DNA from: Emydura subglobosa
Taxonomy: Eukaryota; Chordata; Testudines; Chelidae
Length of the DNA stretch: 64,000 nt
Reading direction: 5' to 3'
Assembly (NCBI GenBank): GCA_007922225.1
Contig: ML679970.1
Span: 22,256,654 to 22,320,653, forward strand
Below, piece by piece: positions 11,498 to 26,400 of the stretch. Position numbers and translations under genes: made by a program. The stretch's first letter is position 1; each line of letters opens with the position of its first letter. Below the pieces are notes generated by a model. That model saw only the letters and a program-made list of their open reading frames with translations, searched no databases and was not told the origin of the DNA.

Positions 11498-14400
11498 GTA
11501 AATGATTGCTGTTGGGTATGTTCTGGCAGTGTAACTGGCAGCTGTGTTACAAGGGATGTAATAGTCTATTTATGTTAGTATTTTTATATGTAGCCCTGTA
11601 CCATAACGCTTGCAATTGTAGATGGCTTGCTTAACATTACTGAGGTGCATGTATTAGCTACCTCTCCTTTCATATGTACATATTAAAGAGGTTAGCTGTT
11701 TGAAATTTTCCCGAATGAAATTTGAAAGCATTTGAAACTTACTTTTTGGGGTGTTTTATTGCACATTTACACCACATTTATCAAAAGGGTGACTAAAGTT
11801 CACATTCCTTATATTTTTGTGCTTGTGCAAACCCTGAATTCCAAATAACTCTTGGGAGGGAAAGAGGTGTGAATCAATGTAGATTTAAATTGAAAAATGT
11901 ATTTATATTGTACTCTCTGAAAATTATTATATATGTGCTAAGAGTTATGGTTTATATTGATTGGTACAAGCTCTGACAAAGAAAAATCCCCATGTTCTAT
12001 GCAGTTCGAACATGCAGTACAAACTATTTTCCATATTTTTAAACTGAGCTCTAATTATATTCTATGCTTATCCTTCATCATTGGAATTTTTTGTTACAAA
12101 GTTTAGGAACTGTGATAGAGAGAATGTGATATTCAGCTTCCTTTTCAATGTTAATGTGTTTCATTAAGTCACAATAGGTAACTAGTGCAAATAGGGAAAC
12201 AGCAAAAAATAGAAAATAAGTAAGTAAAATAAATAAATAAATAAAGGATGTAAATATCCAGTATTTAAAACAGATCAAAAATGATTCTGTTCAGTTATTA
12301 AGCAGCAGCTAATTACAGCATTTACTTATTTATTTTTACTTTAATAACATGCATATATTCCCCTTAATTTATTTAAATAATAATTATTTTGTTCTGTTCA
12401 TGCAGCTTCCGATTTGTGAAGAGCACAGAACATGGAAAGATAATCACAGCAATACGGACAGTTAAGTACAAACTCACAAATCATTACCACTCTATTCTCA
12501 TTTGAATGGTGTTAGAAGTTTTGTTAATGACTGAGTAAGTGACATCCTTCTCCTCACTTTCTAAGCAGTGACCACCCAGAACGAGGTTTTGGTCACTATG
12601 CTACTGGAGATTCCATCTTCCAAATGAGATGCAAAATTGAAGACATGAACACTTGTGCTCACTTAAAGATCCCATGGCACTTTTAGCATGAGTAGGGGTA
12701 GTAAAAGTAGCTTTCATGTGATAGTCAAATTCTAGCTTAATTTTAGTCTGCATACCTGAAATTTCATATATGGTTTCATTTGGACAAGTATTCACTTCCT
12801 GTTGCAAATTCTTGTATAGAATTCCTTTGAGCTGTTCAGCAGGTGTTATATACTATTTCAGAAGTGGCTGAATTTCAAATATTTATACTGTTTATTTACT
12901 CTATCTTAATGTAGCATAGGTGCCCCAGTTACGCATTAATTATAAGCATATTCTGATATATGCAGTTTCTGAAATGCTTTTGGAGGATTCCTCTAGAGAA
13001 AATGAGCCCATATAAATCACTATAATTAGTTCTACATTCATTTAAATCAACCTTTTATAGAAACCTGTTTTGAGAAGCAAAGTTGCCAGTTCTGACTGGA
13101 GTAATTTTGATACTCCAAATAGTTCTCAGTGTAAGTGGAGTCTAGATTTCAATTGTCCTGAGCTTTCTGTTTTATGCTAAATAGTGTCATGTGGCACTGA
13201 TTCTACATACTACAGGTCAAGAAGCAGCCTTGCTGAAACTGATGAGGCACTGTTCTGCTTTTGAAGAAGCTGATCAGCGAGGCTGGCTTCCTTTGCATGA
13301 AGCTGCAGCACAATTAAATAAGAGCATCCTAGAAATAACTCTGAAAGGTAAAGAGCATTCTGTGGTTCTCATCTGAAAGTTTCACTAAGGCAATTTTGAT
13401 AACTAGTTCCATTCCCTGTGTGTGCTGTTCTCTTGGGTATCTTCCAGCCTCGAACCCCATTGTGTGGGAGCAAACCAATCTGAAAGGAGAAACTCCTCTC
13501 TTTGTAGCAGTAGACAAATGCTTCTTGGACAATGTCCACTTTCTCCTGCTCAGTGGCTGCAACCCCAATGTTAAGAATGAAGAAGGAGATTCTACTTTAG
13601 TTATAGGTAAATCAAATAATTTTTCAGGGGGGGATTTGTATTCATGTCTTTCATAGCAGGAAACATTTGTTTTGTATGTTGAAATATTTTGTTGTTGACT
13701 GTAAAGACTAAAACTTTCAGTTTCCAGAATTTTATATATTTTCATTGGCCATGAGAAAGACACAGAAACACTGTCATTTATTTTTCTTTCCAGTTTATAT
13801 CAGTGCTTTAACTAAATTCCAATCTAGTCTAAGGATTAACACCCACGGAAGGCTCTAGCATGGTTCAGAATCCCAGTTGAGGATCTGTCCATATGCTATT
13901 GAAGAAGTTTCTTCAAACAGATATGACTGCAGTGTAGATGAGCCATAAATAAAGGACATATTAGGGAGGGTGAATCAGTTCAAATAAGATAAGAATCTGC
14001 ACAATCTTTCCCTCAAAACTTTAACCAGGCCTCCCCACCCCGAAGTTCATAGAAAGTTTAGTTGACACTTGTTTTCAGAATCCCTCATTTTTACTTGCTT
14101 TTGCGCTTCTTAGGGCTGGCCAGGACTGGAAAATGAAGTGTCACAGTATTGTGAGAGAGTCTATTTTTGAGATATTTTTACCACATTAGAGGTCTGAAAG
14201 TATCTCATAACTTTGGAGCGTTACCACCTCACTTCTTCTAATGATGAACAATAGATACTTCCTCTTTTTTAGCATCAGGACTTTTTGGTGATGTCAGATG
14301 ATTTTCTGCACATCAGGGACTTGTCAGCTATCAGAACTCTGTTGTTTGTCTCCAGTAAGTGGAGAGTCAATATCTTTGCCAGCTAAGTAAAAAGTTTAAA

Positions 14401-17400
14401 AAATGGAGTAGGCTACAGAGTCCAATGGGAATTTCTAGGTCCTCACCAGCTGCCTTTGCATATCAGATATTGTCTGCTCTTGCTCCAATGTGCAATGAGC
14501 TGGCCCTTGCAAAATTACAACACAGCTAACTTTTGCAGAATCTCCAGTGCCAGGGATTGTCCAGCCTACCAACTTTTCACATGCAAAGCAGACTCTGCAA
14601 CTGCTTCTTACCCCTATAAAGGATTGAGAGGGGGTGGTAAAATTTTTAAAAGGGACAACATACAGTTAACAATTTCTTTCTTCAATACTCCTTCAAATGC
14701 AAGGAGGTCTGGATGAACCTCAGCTTTCCAAGGCATTCTTCATAGCAAGGGGTCAGTGGTCTAGGTGGAAGACACGACCTCCCTTCAAAAAGGATTCATG
14801 TTGCCTTCTTCTTATTCCGTCCTAGCCACCATGAACAAGCAAGGGCCCTGCTGTTTGAATCTTACAAGGGTGCTATGAATTTCTTTAGTGTGCTCAGAAA
14901 TTCACATTGTTCGATTAGTTGTTTTCCTGCACAAGGGTCAAGGAAGGAGAGAAAAAGTGGAGAAGAAAAAACATTGTGTAATATCCAATCCATTATTTCC
15001 AAGTGGATAAGCCTTCTAGAAATGGAAACTTGCTTTCAGAGTCCTTTACACAAGACAGTTAGTTACATCATGGGCTGAGAAGGTGTACACCTCTCTAATG
15101 CAGCTACCTGGGTTACATGTTCTTCGCTGTTTAATCTGTAGTATTTAGAGAATGTTACATATCAGATACTGCATCATTTTGTAAGAGTGCTGCAGGCAAC
15201 TGTGGAGCACTAATATCACTCTTCTGTATGACACTGTTTTTCTTTTGAATGGTATAGAAGATCACAGAGATAGAGGTTAATATTCATCACCTATTATTCT
15301 CTTTCTTAAAGATCTTTTATGTCAGTCCAGACCCTGTCTTCAAGGACACTGCTGCCTGCCTTAAAGTTTGGGGTTGGTTTTTTTTTTTCTCAAATAAGGA
15401 GTTATATGCTAGTGTTTCAAGGTCTCAAAGTTGTATGATATAATGTTATTTGCTAAGCAAACTATGAACTGTTTAAGAAGACTTAGCTCTGTGAGCTGGA
15501 CAGTCCCTTTCACAGAGGATGACAGCATCCAAAACAAAGTCTTAATGTACTATCTCCATCTGGTGGTAGGGAGGAACTCTATCCTAACATTGGTACAAAT
15601 CTCAAAGAAAGCAAATAAATCAGTAATGAACAAATATCCGAAAATGAGTCGTTCTAGAGTATTACAAAATGAACGATTTGCTATTCCAAAACTGAAAACA
15701 GACTTGGTGCTAAATTCAGGCTCTCCTATGCATGACAGACATATCTCTGTGTATAATTAGCACAGCTAAAAGCAGAGCAGAGGCTATCCTGGGCAATTGT
15801 ACAACAGAAACAACAGTGCATAGAATAGTGTTAAATAATATTTTAAATAGCTGATGCGTCACCTATTATCTTACAGCAATTAAACATGATTTATATGAAA
15901 TCGCCTCTCTGCTGATAAGGTTTGGAGCAAATGTAAATTTGCAATGTGTCAATAAGAGGACAGCTTTACATGAGGCAGCCAGACTAGGCAGGAAAGATAT
16001 GGTGAACCTTCTGCTTTGTTCTGGAGCTGATCCTGATCCCCGCAGTGCCTATGGGCTCACTCCCCTAGCACTGGCTGCGCAGATTGGGCATACAGAAATT
16101 ATGGAAATTTTACTGCGAAAAGGTGAGAATTTACATACAATTTTTACAGCTCAATATGTTGGTTTAATAACTGGTGGTTGTCAGAAAGAGCCTACGAAAT
16201 TCTTTTATTCTTTAGATTAGCCAAGGGGTTGAAATTGCACAGCCATTTGTGTTGGCAGAAAAGTCATGATTTCAAAATGTTAGTAAATTAATTCCCCTCC
16301 CACTGAGGGCATGTATAACTGCTGGTGTGGTGGCAAAGTAGACTTGCTAGCTCCCTTATCAGTACAATATTCCCTTACCAGAATAAAGTTTTGAATGGAA
16401 ATGGAAGCCTTGTGACATGCTTATTGCTAACAATGCTCATAGTGGACAGATATTAATATATACAACCTAATGTATAAATTGATGGTTTTATGTAGATTAT
16501 TTGAGAGAATTACAGCAGTCACATTATATGTTCAACTGTGTGCACTTTAAGACATAAGAATGAACTTTTCTGCATGGTATCCTATTTTTGTTTGCTCACT
16601 AAACTACTTTTTTAATCACCTGAAGAATTTAACTCTTACAAAATACAGGACAAGTGCTGCACTGAATTGTTAGTATCGTTACATAATCTACTAAATTTCA
16701 ATCTTCTTCTAAGATATCCATACTATATTATCTTTTCAAATCATATCTACCCAAATTTCTTAAGTTTTTTAAACGTTTTGTGGTTAGAATACTATTCAAC
16801 TAATCACCCTATGACATGTTGTTTACATGTAGATTATAGATAATCATTACTAGCTAACATATGACTTGACTTTGTCCATGCTGATCACAAAGTTGTGGTC
16901 AGCATTGTGTCAGCTACTGAAAGCGTTTCCAATCATTCTTAAATAAAATAGTATTTACTCATGGAGACCAGCCATCTCTGGAATGGACTGAGACACTTGT
17001 GGGATGGACAGTTTTATCACCCTTCATTCTGTAATATTGGAATAAAGGGGGATACATGCAGTCCCCCACACTGTAACTGCCTCAAAATGAGTTCCATCAG
17101 CATGTGGCGGGGCACACGCTACCACAGTATGGATTGAGTTGTGAGGGGAGAGAGGCCAGCAGAAGCTCTCTGTGAATGAAGGGGTGGAGGAATAGGAGGG
17201 GCATTATTGAGACTCAGTTAGAAAGGTGGAGGGGGCAGTTCCAAACTGTGAAGGGGACCTTTGCAGTTCCTCAATGGCTGGCTGGTGCCCTATGCACTGA
17301 CACCCTCTCTGTCCCAACCCATGTGCTGGTGTCCTGTCTCCCAGCCCACCCTACCAGCTGACACATTTGCTCCTGGGCTGGTTGCCTCTGCCTGGACCTT

Positions 17401-20400
17401 CAGTGGCTGGAAGGTGAGGAGAGGAGAACTGTTCCTACCTGCTCCCCAGAGCTGTGACAGCTACTCTATCCCCTCCTATGGATCTTGATCTCACAATCAC
17501 CACCCACCCCCATGCAAGCCAGGTCCACTGTCACTTTTACAGGATACAATGGGGACAGAAAACAGGGGGGGGTTGTCAACATACATCAGCCTCCCCTCCC
17601 CCCCCCAATATTTCCATTGCAGGGGCAATAGCCACTCCCCCACCCTCCTGATTCCTCAGCCCCAGGCAGAGGCAATGTACTAAAAAAACGAAAATGATTT
17701 GGTCAGGGAGCCTTTCAGTTTATAGCCTCGCTGTGTTTTTGTTGCATGAAATGTATCTTGCTCCTTTTCAGGGCTCTATTCTGGTGCTTTTTATATTTTT
17801 AATTTACCCTTGCGTATGTTTGTTCTCTGCTGAATTAATTGCACTGTAGTTAGTCCAAAAAACAACTGCTCATGTGACAGAATAACATGCAGGGCAATCT
17901 TCTTTCTAATTATGATATTTCATTATTGTGAAGATTTATATTGCAAACAATGCCCAAAGAGATTGGAGCCTTAGTGCACTAAGCTATGTACAAACACAAA
18001 GGAAATCAAGGACCCTTTCCCAAAGGATTTACAGTGAGAGAAACCACCAGCTATTGGTCTAACATTTATGTTTCATGAAGAGTAGAATTCACAGTACTGA
18101 AGCCATTTGGGAGTCAGAGATACTAGTTGTTTACAGGATATTTACAGTAACTGCTGTGAAAACCTTTGCTCCTTCTTCCTATAGGTGCTGATGTCCTTTC
18201 ACAAGCAACTGACTGTGCTTCCATATTATTTGAAGCTGCTGGAGGAGGAAATCCAGACTCACTGTCTCTTTTACTGGAATATGGAGCTGATGCCAATGTA
18301 CCAAAACACTCAGGTCACTTGCCTATCCACAGAGCTGCATATAGAGGACACTTTTTGTGAGTTGAAATGAAATAAATATTTGAAAAATAAGGTTCTGCAA
18401 AATATGTACATTTAAAACTAAAGTTTATACAAAGAAGGAAGTTACATACACAGCTTTGGTGGCAGCAGAGTCCTTAGTCTTGTAATCATAAGTCTTCAGT
18501 GGCTGAATGGGTCAGGCCAGTCCAGATAGACTCTCTACTCGCTTCATTTTAGGAGAAACATTTAACCTTTTACATATCCTGCTTCTGTCACAAAAATTGT
18601 TATTCTTCTTTGAGTGCTAGTCACTGTGAGTGCACATGTGCTCTGTGCACCAGGACCAGAAATGCTTCAATATCAGCATCCGTTGGTCCACACTTGTGCC
18701 TCTTTGTGCTGTGAACTGAGGGCAGACACAGACCAACCATCTCTCAGGTTCCTTTTCTACTGCTCATGCTCTGGGGCAGAACCCCCTTATGTCCACAGCC
18801 TTCTAACTTGATCAGTCCAGTCTCTGTAAATATTATAAATACTTGTATTAGGTTTTACTGGTTGGTTAGTAGATTCTTAAATTGTAATTAGTTAGTTGGA
18901 ATCAGGTTCCCACCCCCTTTGTTCCCCCAGCGTTCAGGAAACTTATGCCCAAAAGTCCCTGGCTTCAATCCTTGCCTTGTCTGCCCTCTGGTCTTCCTAG
19001 TTAGCAATCTGCAGGAGAGCTGCTTCTACTGCCTAGGGGAATCTCATACCCTATCAGGTTATTCAGGCAGTTGAATGTCTTCATCTGTCAATCAGGATTC
19101 AGGGTGATTACTCTCTTCGATCATCCCTTCCCTGAATGAAGGCTATTTGTTTGTGGCTCTTGATTTAAAGGATTTTTATTTCCATATAGATATTTACCCA
19201 GTGCACAAGAGATCCCTGTCTTCCAGGATCGGCTCCAAAGCACATTCAGTACAAGGTGCTTCCCTTTGGATTTTCAGTGGTGTAAAGGCTTTTTTTACGA
19301 AGCTCATGATGGTAGTGGTAGCGCACCAAGACTGGCAACGCCACCATATATTCCCCTATCTAAACAACTGGCTGTTCAAGGAATGGTCACATCAGGACAT
19401 ACAAATAGCAATTCTGCCCTTCTTGACCTATGCAACTCCTGAGAACTTCAAGTAAACCCACAAATCTCCACTTTAACACCCACAATGATTATAAAATTTA
19501 TTGGAGCAGTCCTAAACTTCCATGCAGCCAGAGCCTACTTACCACAGGACAGATTCCTCGTGATGAGAGACCTCGGTATCCAACTTTGCCTCAGTCATCA
19601 GATGACAGTCCGGTCCTGTTTGGTCCTCCTAGGACCATAGCAGCATGCATCTATGTGACCCCCTTCGCTAGGCTTCCCCATACAGTGTCCAAGCTTGGCT
19701 AGAAAAGTCTACGTTCCAAACAAGGACTCCTTCAACAAAAGAATCAGACTTCTTCTCACCATCTGAGCATCTCTTACTTATTGGGAAAAGAGGGACAAGG
19801 TTACTCCCACCCCACCCATAAATGTTATCATGGTAGATGCATCCCTACTGGGCTGGGGAGCAAACTTGGATGGGTGTATAGCTCAGGACTCCCGGAGCCC
19901 ACAAGAGACTGCACATCACATTAACTTTCTCAAGTTTTGGACATTCCACAGAGTATGCAAGCAGTCCCTGCACTTTGTCCATTCTATTTGTGCCCAGATC
20001 AAGTCAGACAACATGACCACTGTTTAATATATAAACAAACAGGTGGGAGCAAGGTCACATTCTGCAGCTCTGGAACTGGCACACTGAACATCAAACCTGT
20101 CTCTCTGCACTGCACCTGCCAAAGATAATGAACTCCCTAGCAGACAGCCTAAGCTGCCATGTCACAAAGACACGAGTGGAAGCTCTACTTGTTAGTGATC
20201 CAGTGTTTTTTTAACCAGTAGGGATTCTCATCTTGTGACCTCTGTGCAGCTCAGCATGCTCATGATCACTGATCCAGAAAGAATGCCTTCGTACTGCAAT
20301 GGTCAGACTTGTTGTTATATGCCTTACTTCCCATTTTCCTACTACAATCCTCCAAAGGATCAGGATGGACAGAGTAACAGTGATCGTGATAGCTCCATGA

Positions 20401-23400
20401 GGGCTGCAGCAGTTCTGGTTCTCCCAGGGCCCTACTGATGGCCTCCTGCCTGTGCAGTTGCCTACAGCCATTTCCTGACTTATTGTCACAGATTGGAGGC
20501 AGCATCAACAATTGCAACCCAGCATTCCTCCCACTGACAGCCTGGTTTTGGGAGAGGTGAGAGACAGAGAGATCTTGCTCTGAAGACATCCAATCGATCC
20601 TTCTCAATACCTTCTCTATGACAAAGTGTTATGTTGCCAAGAGGAAGCAGTTCTTCCTGTGGTCCCAGAAGCACCATGTATCTTTAGATGGATCTTTACT
20701 TCCTCTTATCCTGGGTTGTCTGCTCTCCATGAAGTCAGCTGGCCTATCCCAGCTTCACTTAGCATCTGCTCCATTTTCACCCATCCCCTAACAGTCAAGT
20801 TCTGAAAAGGCATTATCACAACAGTCCTACTGGTATCAAGATCTACTCAGACTTGGGACCCTAACTTGGTGCTTTCCCAACTCATGAAACTACCATTTGA
20901 ACAATTGGCTTCCTGCTCCCTCTAGTTCTCATCAGTGAAGGCAGGCTTCCTCACGGCTATTGCTTCAGCCAGGACAATAGATGAGTTCAGGGATCTTGTG
21001 GTGGATCTGCCTTATACTCTCTTTCACAGAGACATGGTATTCCTGAGATTTGCTCCCTAAGGTTTCATCCGACTTTCATTAGAACTGTATAATCCACCTA
21101 CCTGTTTTTGACCCAAAACTGCACAGGAATAGTGGAGACAGGAAACCTCACCCTTTAGATAACCACAGCATGCTGGTTTTCTACCTGGAGAGAGCAAGGT
21201 CTTTAGAAGAGCTCCAGGAATATTTTTCTGCATAACTGAGAGGATGAAAGGGGAGGCTTTATCTTCCTCAAGACTCTCAAAATGGATTTCCAGCTGCATC
21301 TTTCTCTGCTACAAAAGGGTGGGAATCCCTCCTCCACAATTTGTCAGCGCTTATTATACCGAAGCGCAAGCTGCATTGGTGGTCTCCTTTCAAGGAATCC
21401 CACTCTGAGATCTGTAGAGCAGCATTCTGGAGCTCCATCCACACCTTTACCAGGCACTATACTCTGATTCAAGCCTCGGCTGATAGATACTTCCTTCAGT
21501 CCAGTAATCCTGTGAGCTTTTAGCTGCTAGTAACACTGTATTGCGGTCAACAAAATAGGGGCCTCTTCCACTTTCTGTAGGATACAGAAGAGTGCGTTGC
21601 TCTCTACAGACTTCTCCAAACTGATGGTATGGGGAATTTCTTCTCTAAGTGGTCATGATGTCATTCCATTAGCTAAAAAATGGGGAAATGGAATGTTCCT
21701 GAAAGACAAGAGAGAAAGTCATAATATTTTATGCTTAGTCCAGTAGTTTGGAAATCTCCACGATTGATAGCTGGTTATCATGTAATTGTCAGAGGTTAAG
21801 GTCAATGCAGATGTGTAGTATGCCAGGGTACTCATTTGGTAGTAAATGAACATCACTGTAAACAAAGCAGAACAGAATTTTGTAACCCAACTAAGATATA
21901 GATAACAAAAATTGCAGCACTGAGAAGTTCAAAGTTGGTCCTAGAGAAAAATATATAAAATTTTCATTTTTTTCTGCAGAGCTCTAAAGCACTTAATTCC
22001 AGTTACTGATTATGCCGCCATTAAGGAGAGTGGGATAAGTCCAGTTCACTCAGCAACAGCAGGCGCACATCCTCAGTGCCTTGAGTTTCTCCTCAAATCT
22101 GGGTTTGAGGCCAATTTCATGTTGCATGAGAGAGTTCGCAAAGGCTATGATGACCAGAGGAAATCAGCTTTATATTTTGCTGTCTCAAATGGGGATATTT
22201 GCTCAACTCAGCTGCTTCTGGAAGCTGGAGCCCTGCCAAATCAAGACCCCATTAAGTGCCTCCAGCTCGCCTTGAGGATGGGCAACTATGAGCTAATCAA
22301 TCTACTGCTTCGGCATGGGGCCAACGTCAATTACTACTGCAGAGTGAACACGACACATTTCCCATCAGCTCTGCAGTATTCTCTAAAAGATGAAATCGTG
22401 TTAAGAATGTTGCTGAATTATGGGTACGATGTGTACCGCTGCTTTGATTGTCTTCATGGAGACAACATTCGTTCCCAATATGCCTTTGAAGGATGGACTC
22501 CTTCTGTTATCAAAGATAACACAGTAAGTACTTCACTAGAAATGGTGTGTCACTGTTTTGCTGTCACTGTTCTTCTAGAAATTAAATAAATTTACTTTTT
22601 TATTGATGTATTATAATGAAATGTCGTTTGCCAATATAGGATGTTTGGAATTAAAGTGGTATACAAACTTTATACATACAGGAAGTAGTAAACAGACTTC
22701 TGAAGACAAATTGTGGTAGTAGATTTGTGATGTGAAGCCCTGTTTATGATAAATTATTGTAATAGAATAGTTTTAAAAGGGTGATCTGAACTGTATAAGT
22801 GAATGCCAGTCTGGCGATCATAAAAGTAGCTTTTATCCATGAACTGACATTATAAAGCAGACAAGAAAACAGTTCACACCTGATGATCCACTATGCACAT
22901 TAAAAACAAATGTATGCAGAAAAGTCTATTTTAAACATGAATTACAAAGCAAAGAAAATATATTCTTCGAGTGATGGTCTCTGTGTATATACCACTGCGG
23001 GTGTGCATGCACACCATGTGCCTGAGACCAGAAAGTTTTTGCTAGCAGTGTGCGTACACCCTGCTCTTCATGCTATAAACTGAGGGAGGGCATAAGGGTT
23101 GGTACAGACAGACTGTGGTCTGAGGCAGAACTCCTTTGCTATCTGTAGTGTTACTTAGCACTCTTCTATTTGTAATTATGTGTAAATAGTTTTTAGATAA
23201 AGATACATTAATAAAGCTATTTAAGGCTTGTCCATACTGGGATGCTTTGAAACAATCTGAATGAACTAAAGGTGTGAATTAAAAGTGGATTAATTAAAGA
23301 GCACTAAACCCGTGTAGAGATTTGCATTCAGAATTCAAGTCTCTTTATTTCATTTTAGTTTTGGGTTTGACTATGAACATTTAGTTTGCGGCAAACCAAG

Positions 23401-26400
23401 GTGTGAATCTACCCTGTACTATCCTGCCACTGACTTAACTGTTTGTGTGAACTGCGCTGATGCAAATTAACAGTTTGTTGGTTTGCTTTGATCTAGTCCT
23501 GTTTCAAAGAGAGCTAGATCAAAGTGAACTAGCAGACCGTTAATGCGCATCAGCAAGATCCACGCAGAGTAGTGCGGGGTCGATTCAAATCCCAGTTTGC
23601 CATGACTGATTCATTCATGTAAAGAAGTCACAAATTAATTTTGAAAATAAATTAAGCTAAACCAAACTAAGACCACTTGAACTCTCAATGAGTGTCCATA
23701 TAGGGGTTTAATGCAGTTTAGTCTACTTGTAATTCACACCTTTAGCTAATTTAGATTATCTTTCCTGAGTGTCTGTGTGTAGACAAGCCCTTACTAGTTC
23801 AGGTATAGGGGATCCTCTCCATATTCCCCCTCCCCCCCGCCCCCCCCCCCCCCGGCTCCCCGTTTCTCCATAATATGCCCAGGATCCCCGCACTCAAAAA
23901 CTGCATCCTGCCCTTAGGCCTTTGCAATCAGTTACAACCATCTCAAGTGTCCCTACTGCCTCAGAGAAGCCCACATCCCTTTGAAGTGCAGCATTTGTTG
24001 ATCCTTTTGTAGCCAAACCTGTCAAGCTCATAATTATAGACTTTGAAGATTCCTAATGGATCATGCTATTAGGCCCCAGTCTGATTCTGGCCCATCAAAC
24101 CCCCTGTCCATTAAGCTGAGGCACCAACAAGTGCCCTCCATGCCTGGTCATCTCCAGCTTCAGGACTAGTAGGAGTAAAGCAAAGGACCCTTCCAAAAAG
24201 GGGCATGAAGAGGGTAGTAAACACTAGTCTGAGAAATGAAAGCAACTCGTCTCTGACAGCTTCCAAGTCCGGTGAGATTCTGTGCCCCAGTATGGGAGTG
24301 TCAGAAGATGACAAGAGCACAGTACCATTTCCCTAGCTCTGAAGGGCAAAAACAACCCGCAGCAGATGCTAACTGTAGGAGCAGGATCATTTCTGGCACT
24401 GACAAGGGAAAAAACAATAGTGGACACCTCCTAGACAGACAGTGCTGATGCACCATGAAAAGGAGTTGCCAGAACCAAATAGTGCAACAAGACTGACACT
24501 GCCAGTGCTATGGAAAGAGAGAAGCCTGATCCACTCTTTTGCATCAGGGGTTAGATACACTGCCCTGAGGACATTGCTATCTACATGGACCTGGAATCCC
24601 TAATTCTGTTGGAACTGATCCTGTCACCATTGGTCGAGGGCATGCATGAAAGGGAGAGCCACTCACTGGTACAATCTACAAGCTGGGGTCTAATAAGGCC
24701 CATGGAACCAGTTCCTCCAGCACAGGGGGAAAGGATTTTATTCAAAATCCTTCTTCAACCCCCAGAAGAAAGAAGGATTGAGACCCATTCTGGATCTCAA
24801 ACAGCTGAATGTTTTCATCTGCCCCTTGAGGTTAGGATATTCCTGCTGCTTCCATAATTCCCTCACTGAACAAGCGCAATTGGCTTGATTTAAGTCATAC
24901 CTCTTGATTTACAGGATGCTTATTTCTGCATAGACATCACTCTGTGCACAGGAGATTCCTGAGATTCACCAGGGGCCAGGACCACTACCAATGCAGAGTG
25001 TTCCCCTATGGCCTCACCACAATGCCAAGGGTATTCGCAAAGGGGCCATCAGTAGTGGCAGCCTACCTCTGCCACCAGGACTCATCAATGTTCCCCTCTC
25101 TCAATGACTGGTTATTTGCATCAAGTGGTACAGATGATTACTCATCATGTTCCCCTCTCTCAAGGACTCATCAATGTTCCCCTCTCTCAAGGACTGGTTA
25201 CTTGCATCAAGTGGTACAGATGGCAACTGTATCCCTATTCAGTTTTCTACACTACCTGGGGCTTCAAGTAAATGTAGAAACATCCATTTTCATTCCCACC
25301 ACACAGACTGTGGACTTCATTGGGGCAACCCTGAATTTTTATCCGTGTCAAAGCAAACCTACACTGCAGGGTTAAAGGCAGTTCATGAGGCCTGCAAGTA
25401 TTTCCTACCATTCATTCAAACCTTGCATGCCAAGTCACATCGGACAATAAGAGTACTCCATCACCAAGCCATGGAGAGCAAAGTCCATTGAATGCCCAGA
25501 AACAGTTAATCTGTAGAAGAGATGTAACTGCCACCAGATCACCCTCTCAGCAGTGCACCTCCTAAGCATATACAGCATGTTAGTGGACATGAATTGGTAG
25601 TACAGAACGTATTTCAGAAGTGGGGTTCACCATCTTGGAACCTCTTTGCTTCTAAAGAAAGACAGAAAATGCCTGACTAATGCTCCAGGGTGGTTTAAGG
25701 TCACTGGTCCAGAGGAAAAACATTTCTAGTTCTATGTTTGGGGCCACTGACGTATGCTTTCCCACCCATTACCTTCTTATCTTAAATTCTAAGGAATATC
25801 AAGCAGGAGGGAGTGTTGGTGATCTTGTTTGCTCCCAAGTGACCAAGACAATTCCCAGCATTCTCCAGCTGTCAGTAGTCCCATCTGTATCCAACTCTTC
25901 CTAGACCTGTTGAGCCAGGATAGAGCCAAGATCAACATCCCAATCCAGCATCCCTCTACCTAAAAGCCTGGTATTTGAATGGATTACACAGCTAGAAAAG
26001 GCATGTTTGGAGGCAGTACAATCCATCCTTAGGATTCCATGGGGAAGTGCTACACAGCAAAGTGGGAAAAGGCCAACATCGCCTGATAACCTCAGAGGGT
26101 GCCAACGTCCCTGCCATGTTGGACTACCTTCTGTCCTTAAAAGCTTCAGGATTAGCTTTTAGCTCCGGGCAAGTGTGCTTAACAGTTGTCTGCACTTTTT
26201 ACCCTCTGGTGGACAACCACTTGATCTTCACCGATTCTGTTACAGTGTGCTTTCTAAAGGTCTTGTCAGAACCTTTCCTCCACAAATATACCTACCTTGA
26301 TATAATAGTCTTCAATGTAGCCTTATCAGCATTAATACAGGCTCTGTTCGAACCCTTAGCCTCATGCTCGTTAGTCCAATGAAGGTTGCCTTTCTGGGTG

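Larger units (their letters stand above)
18603..21540 (+). mobile_element. DIRS-like tyrosine-recombinase retrotransposon, decayed copy 1
   Basis: The left end TTCTTCTTTGAGTGCTAGTC matches the left end of copy 2 at 22963. In order follow reverse transcriptase remnants (about 19147-19630), an RNase H remnant (about 19830-20030, [15 protein letters not shown]) and tyrosine recombinase remnants (about 20590-21520). That order with a recombinase in place of an integrase is characteristic of DIRS elements. Frames are broken by many stops and shifts. No right inverted terminus is seen, so the 3' border is approximate. It sits in ASB14 intron 6 in the gene's orientation. Confidence 0.8.

Noticed and set aside
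16878..16905. Small inverted repeat ATGCTGATCACAA / TTGTGGTCAGCAT in ASB14 intron 5
   Set aside because: It is short, with one mismatch, has no flanking duplication and no other element features; it may be chance.
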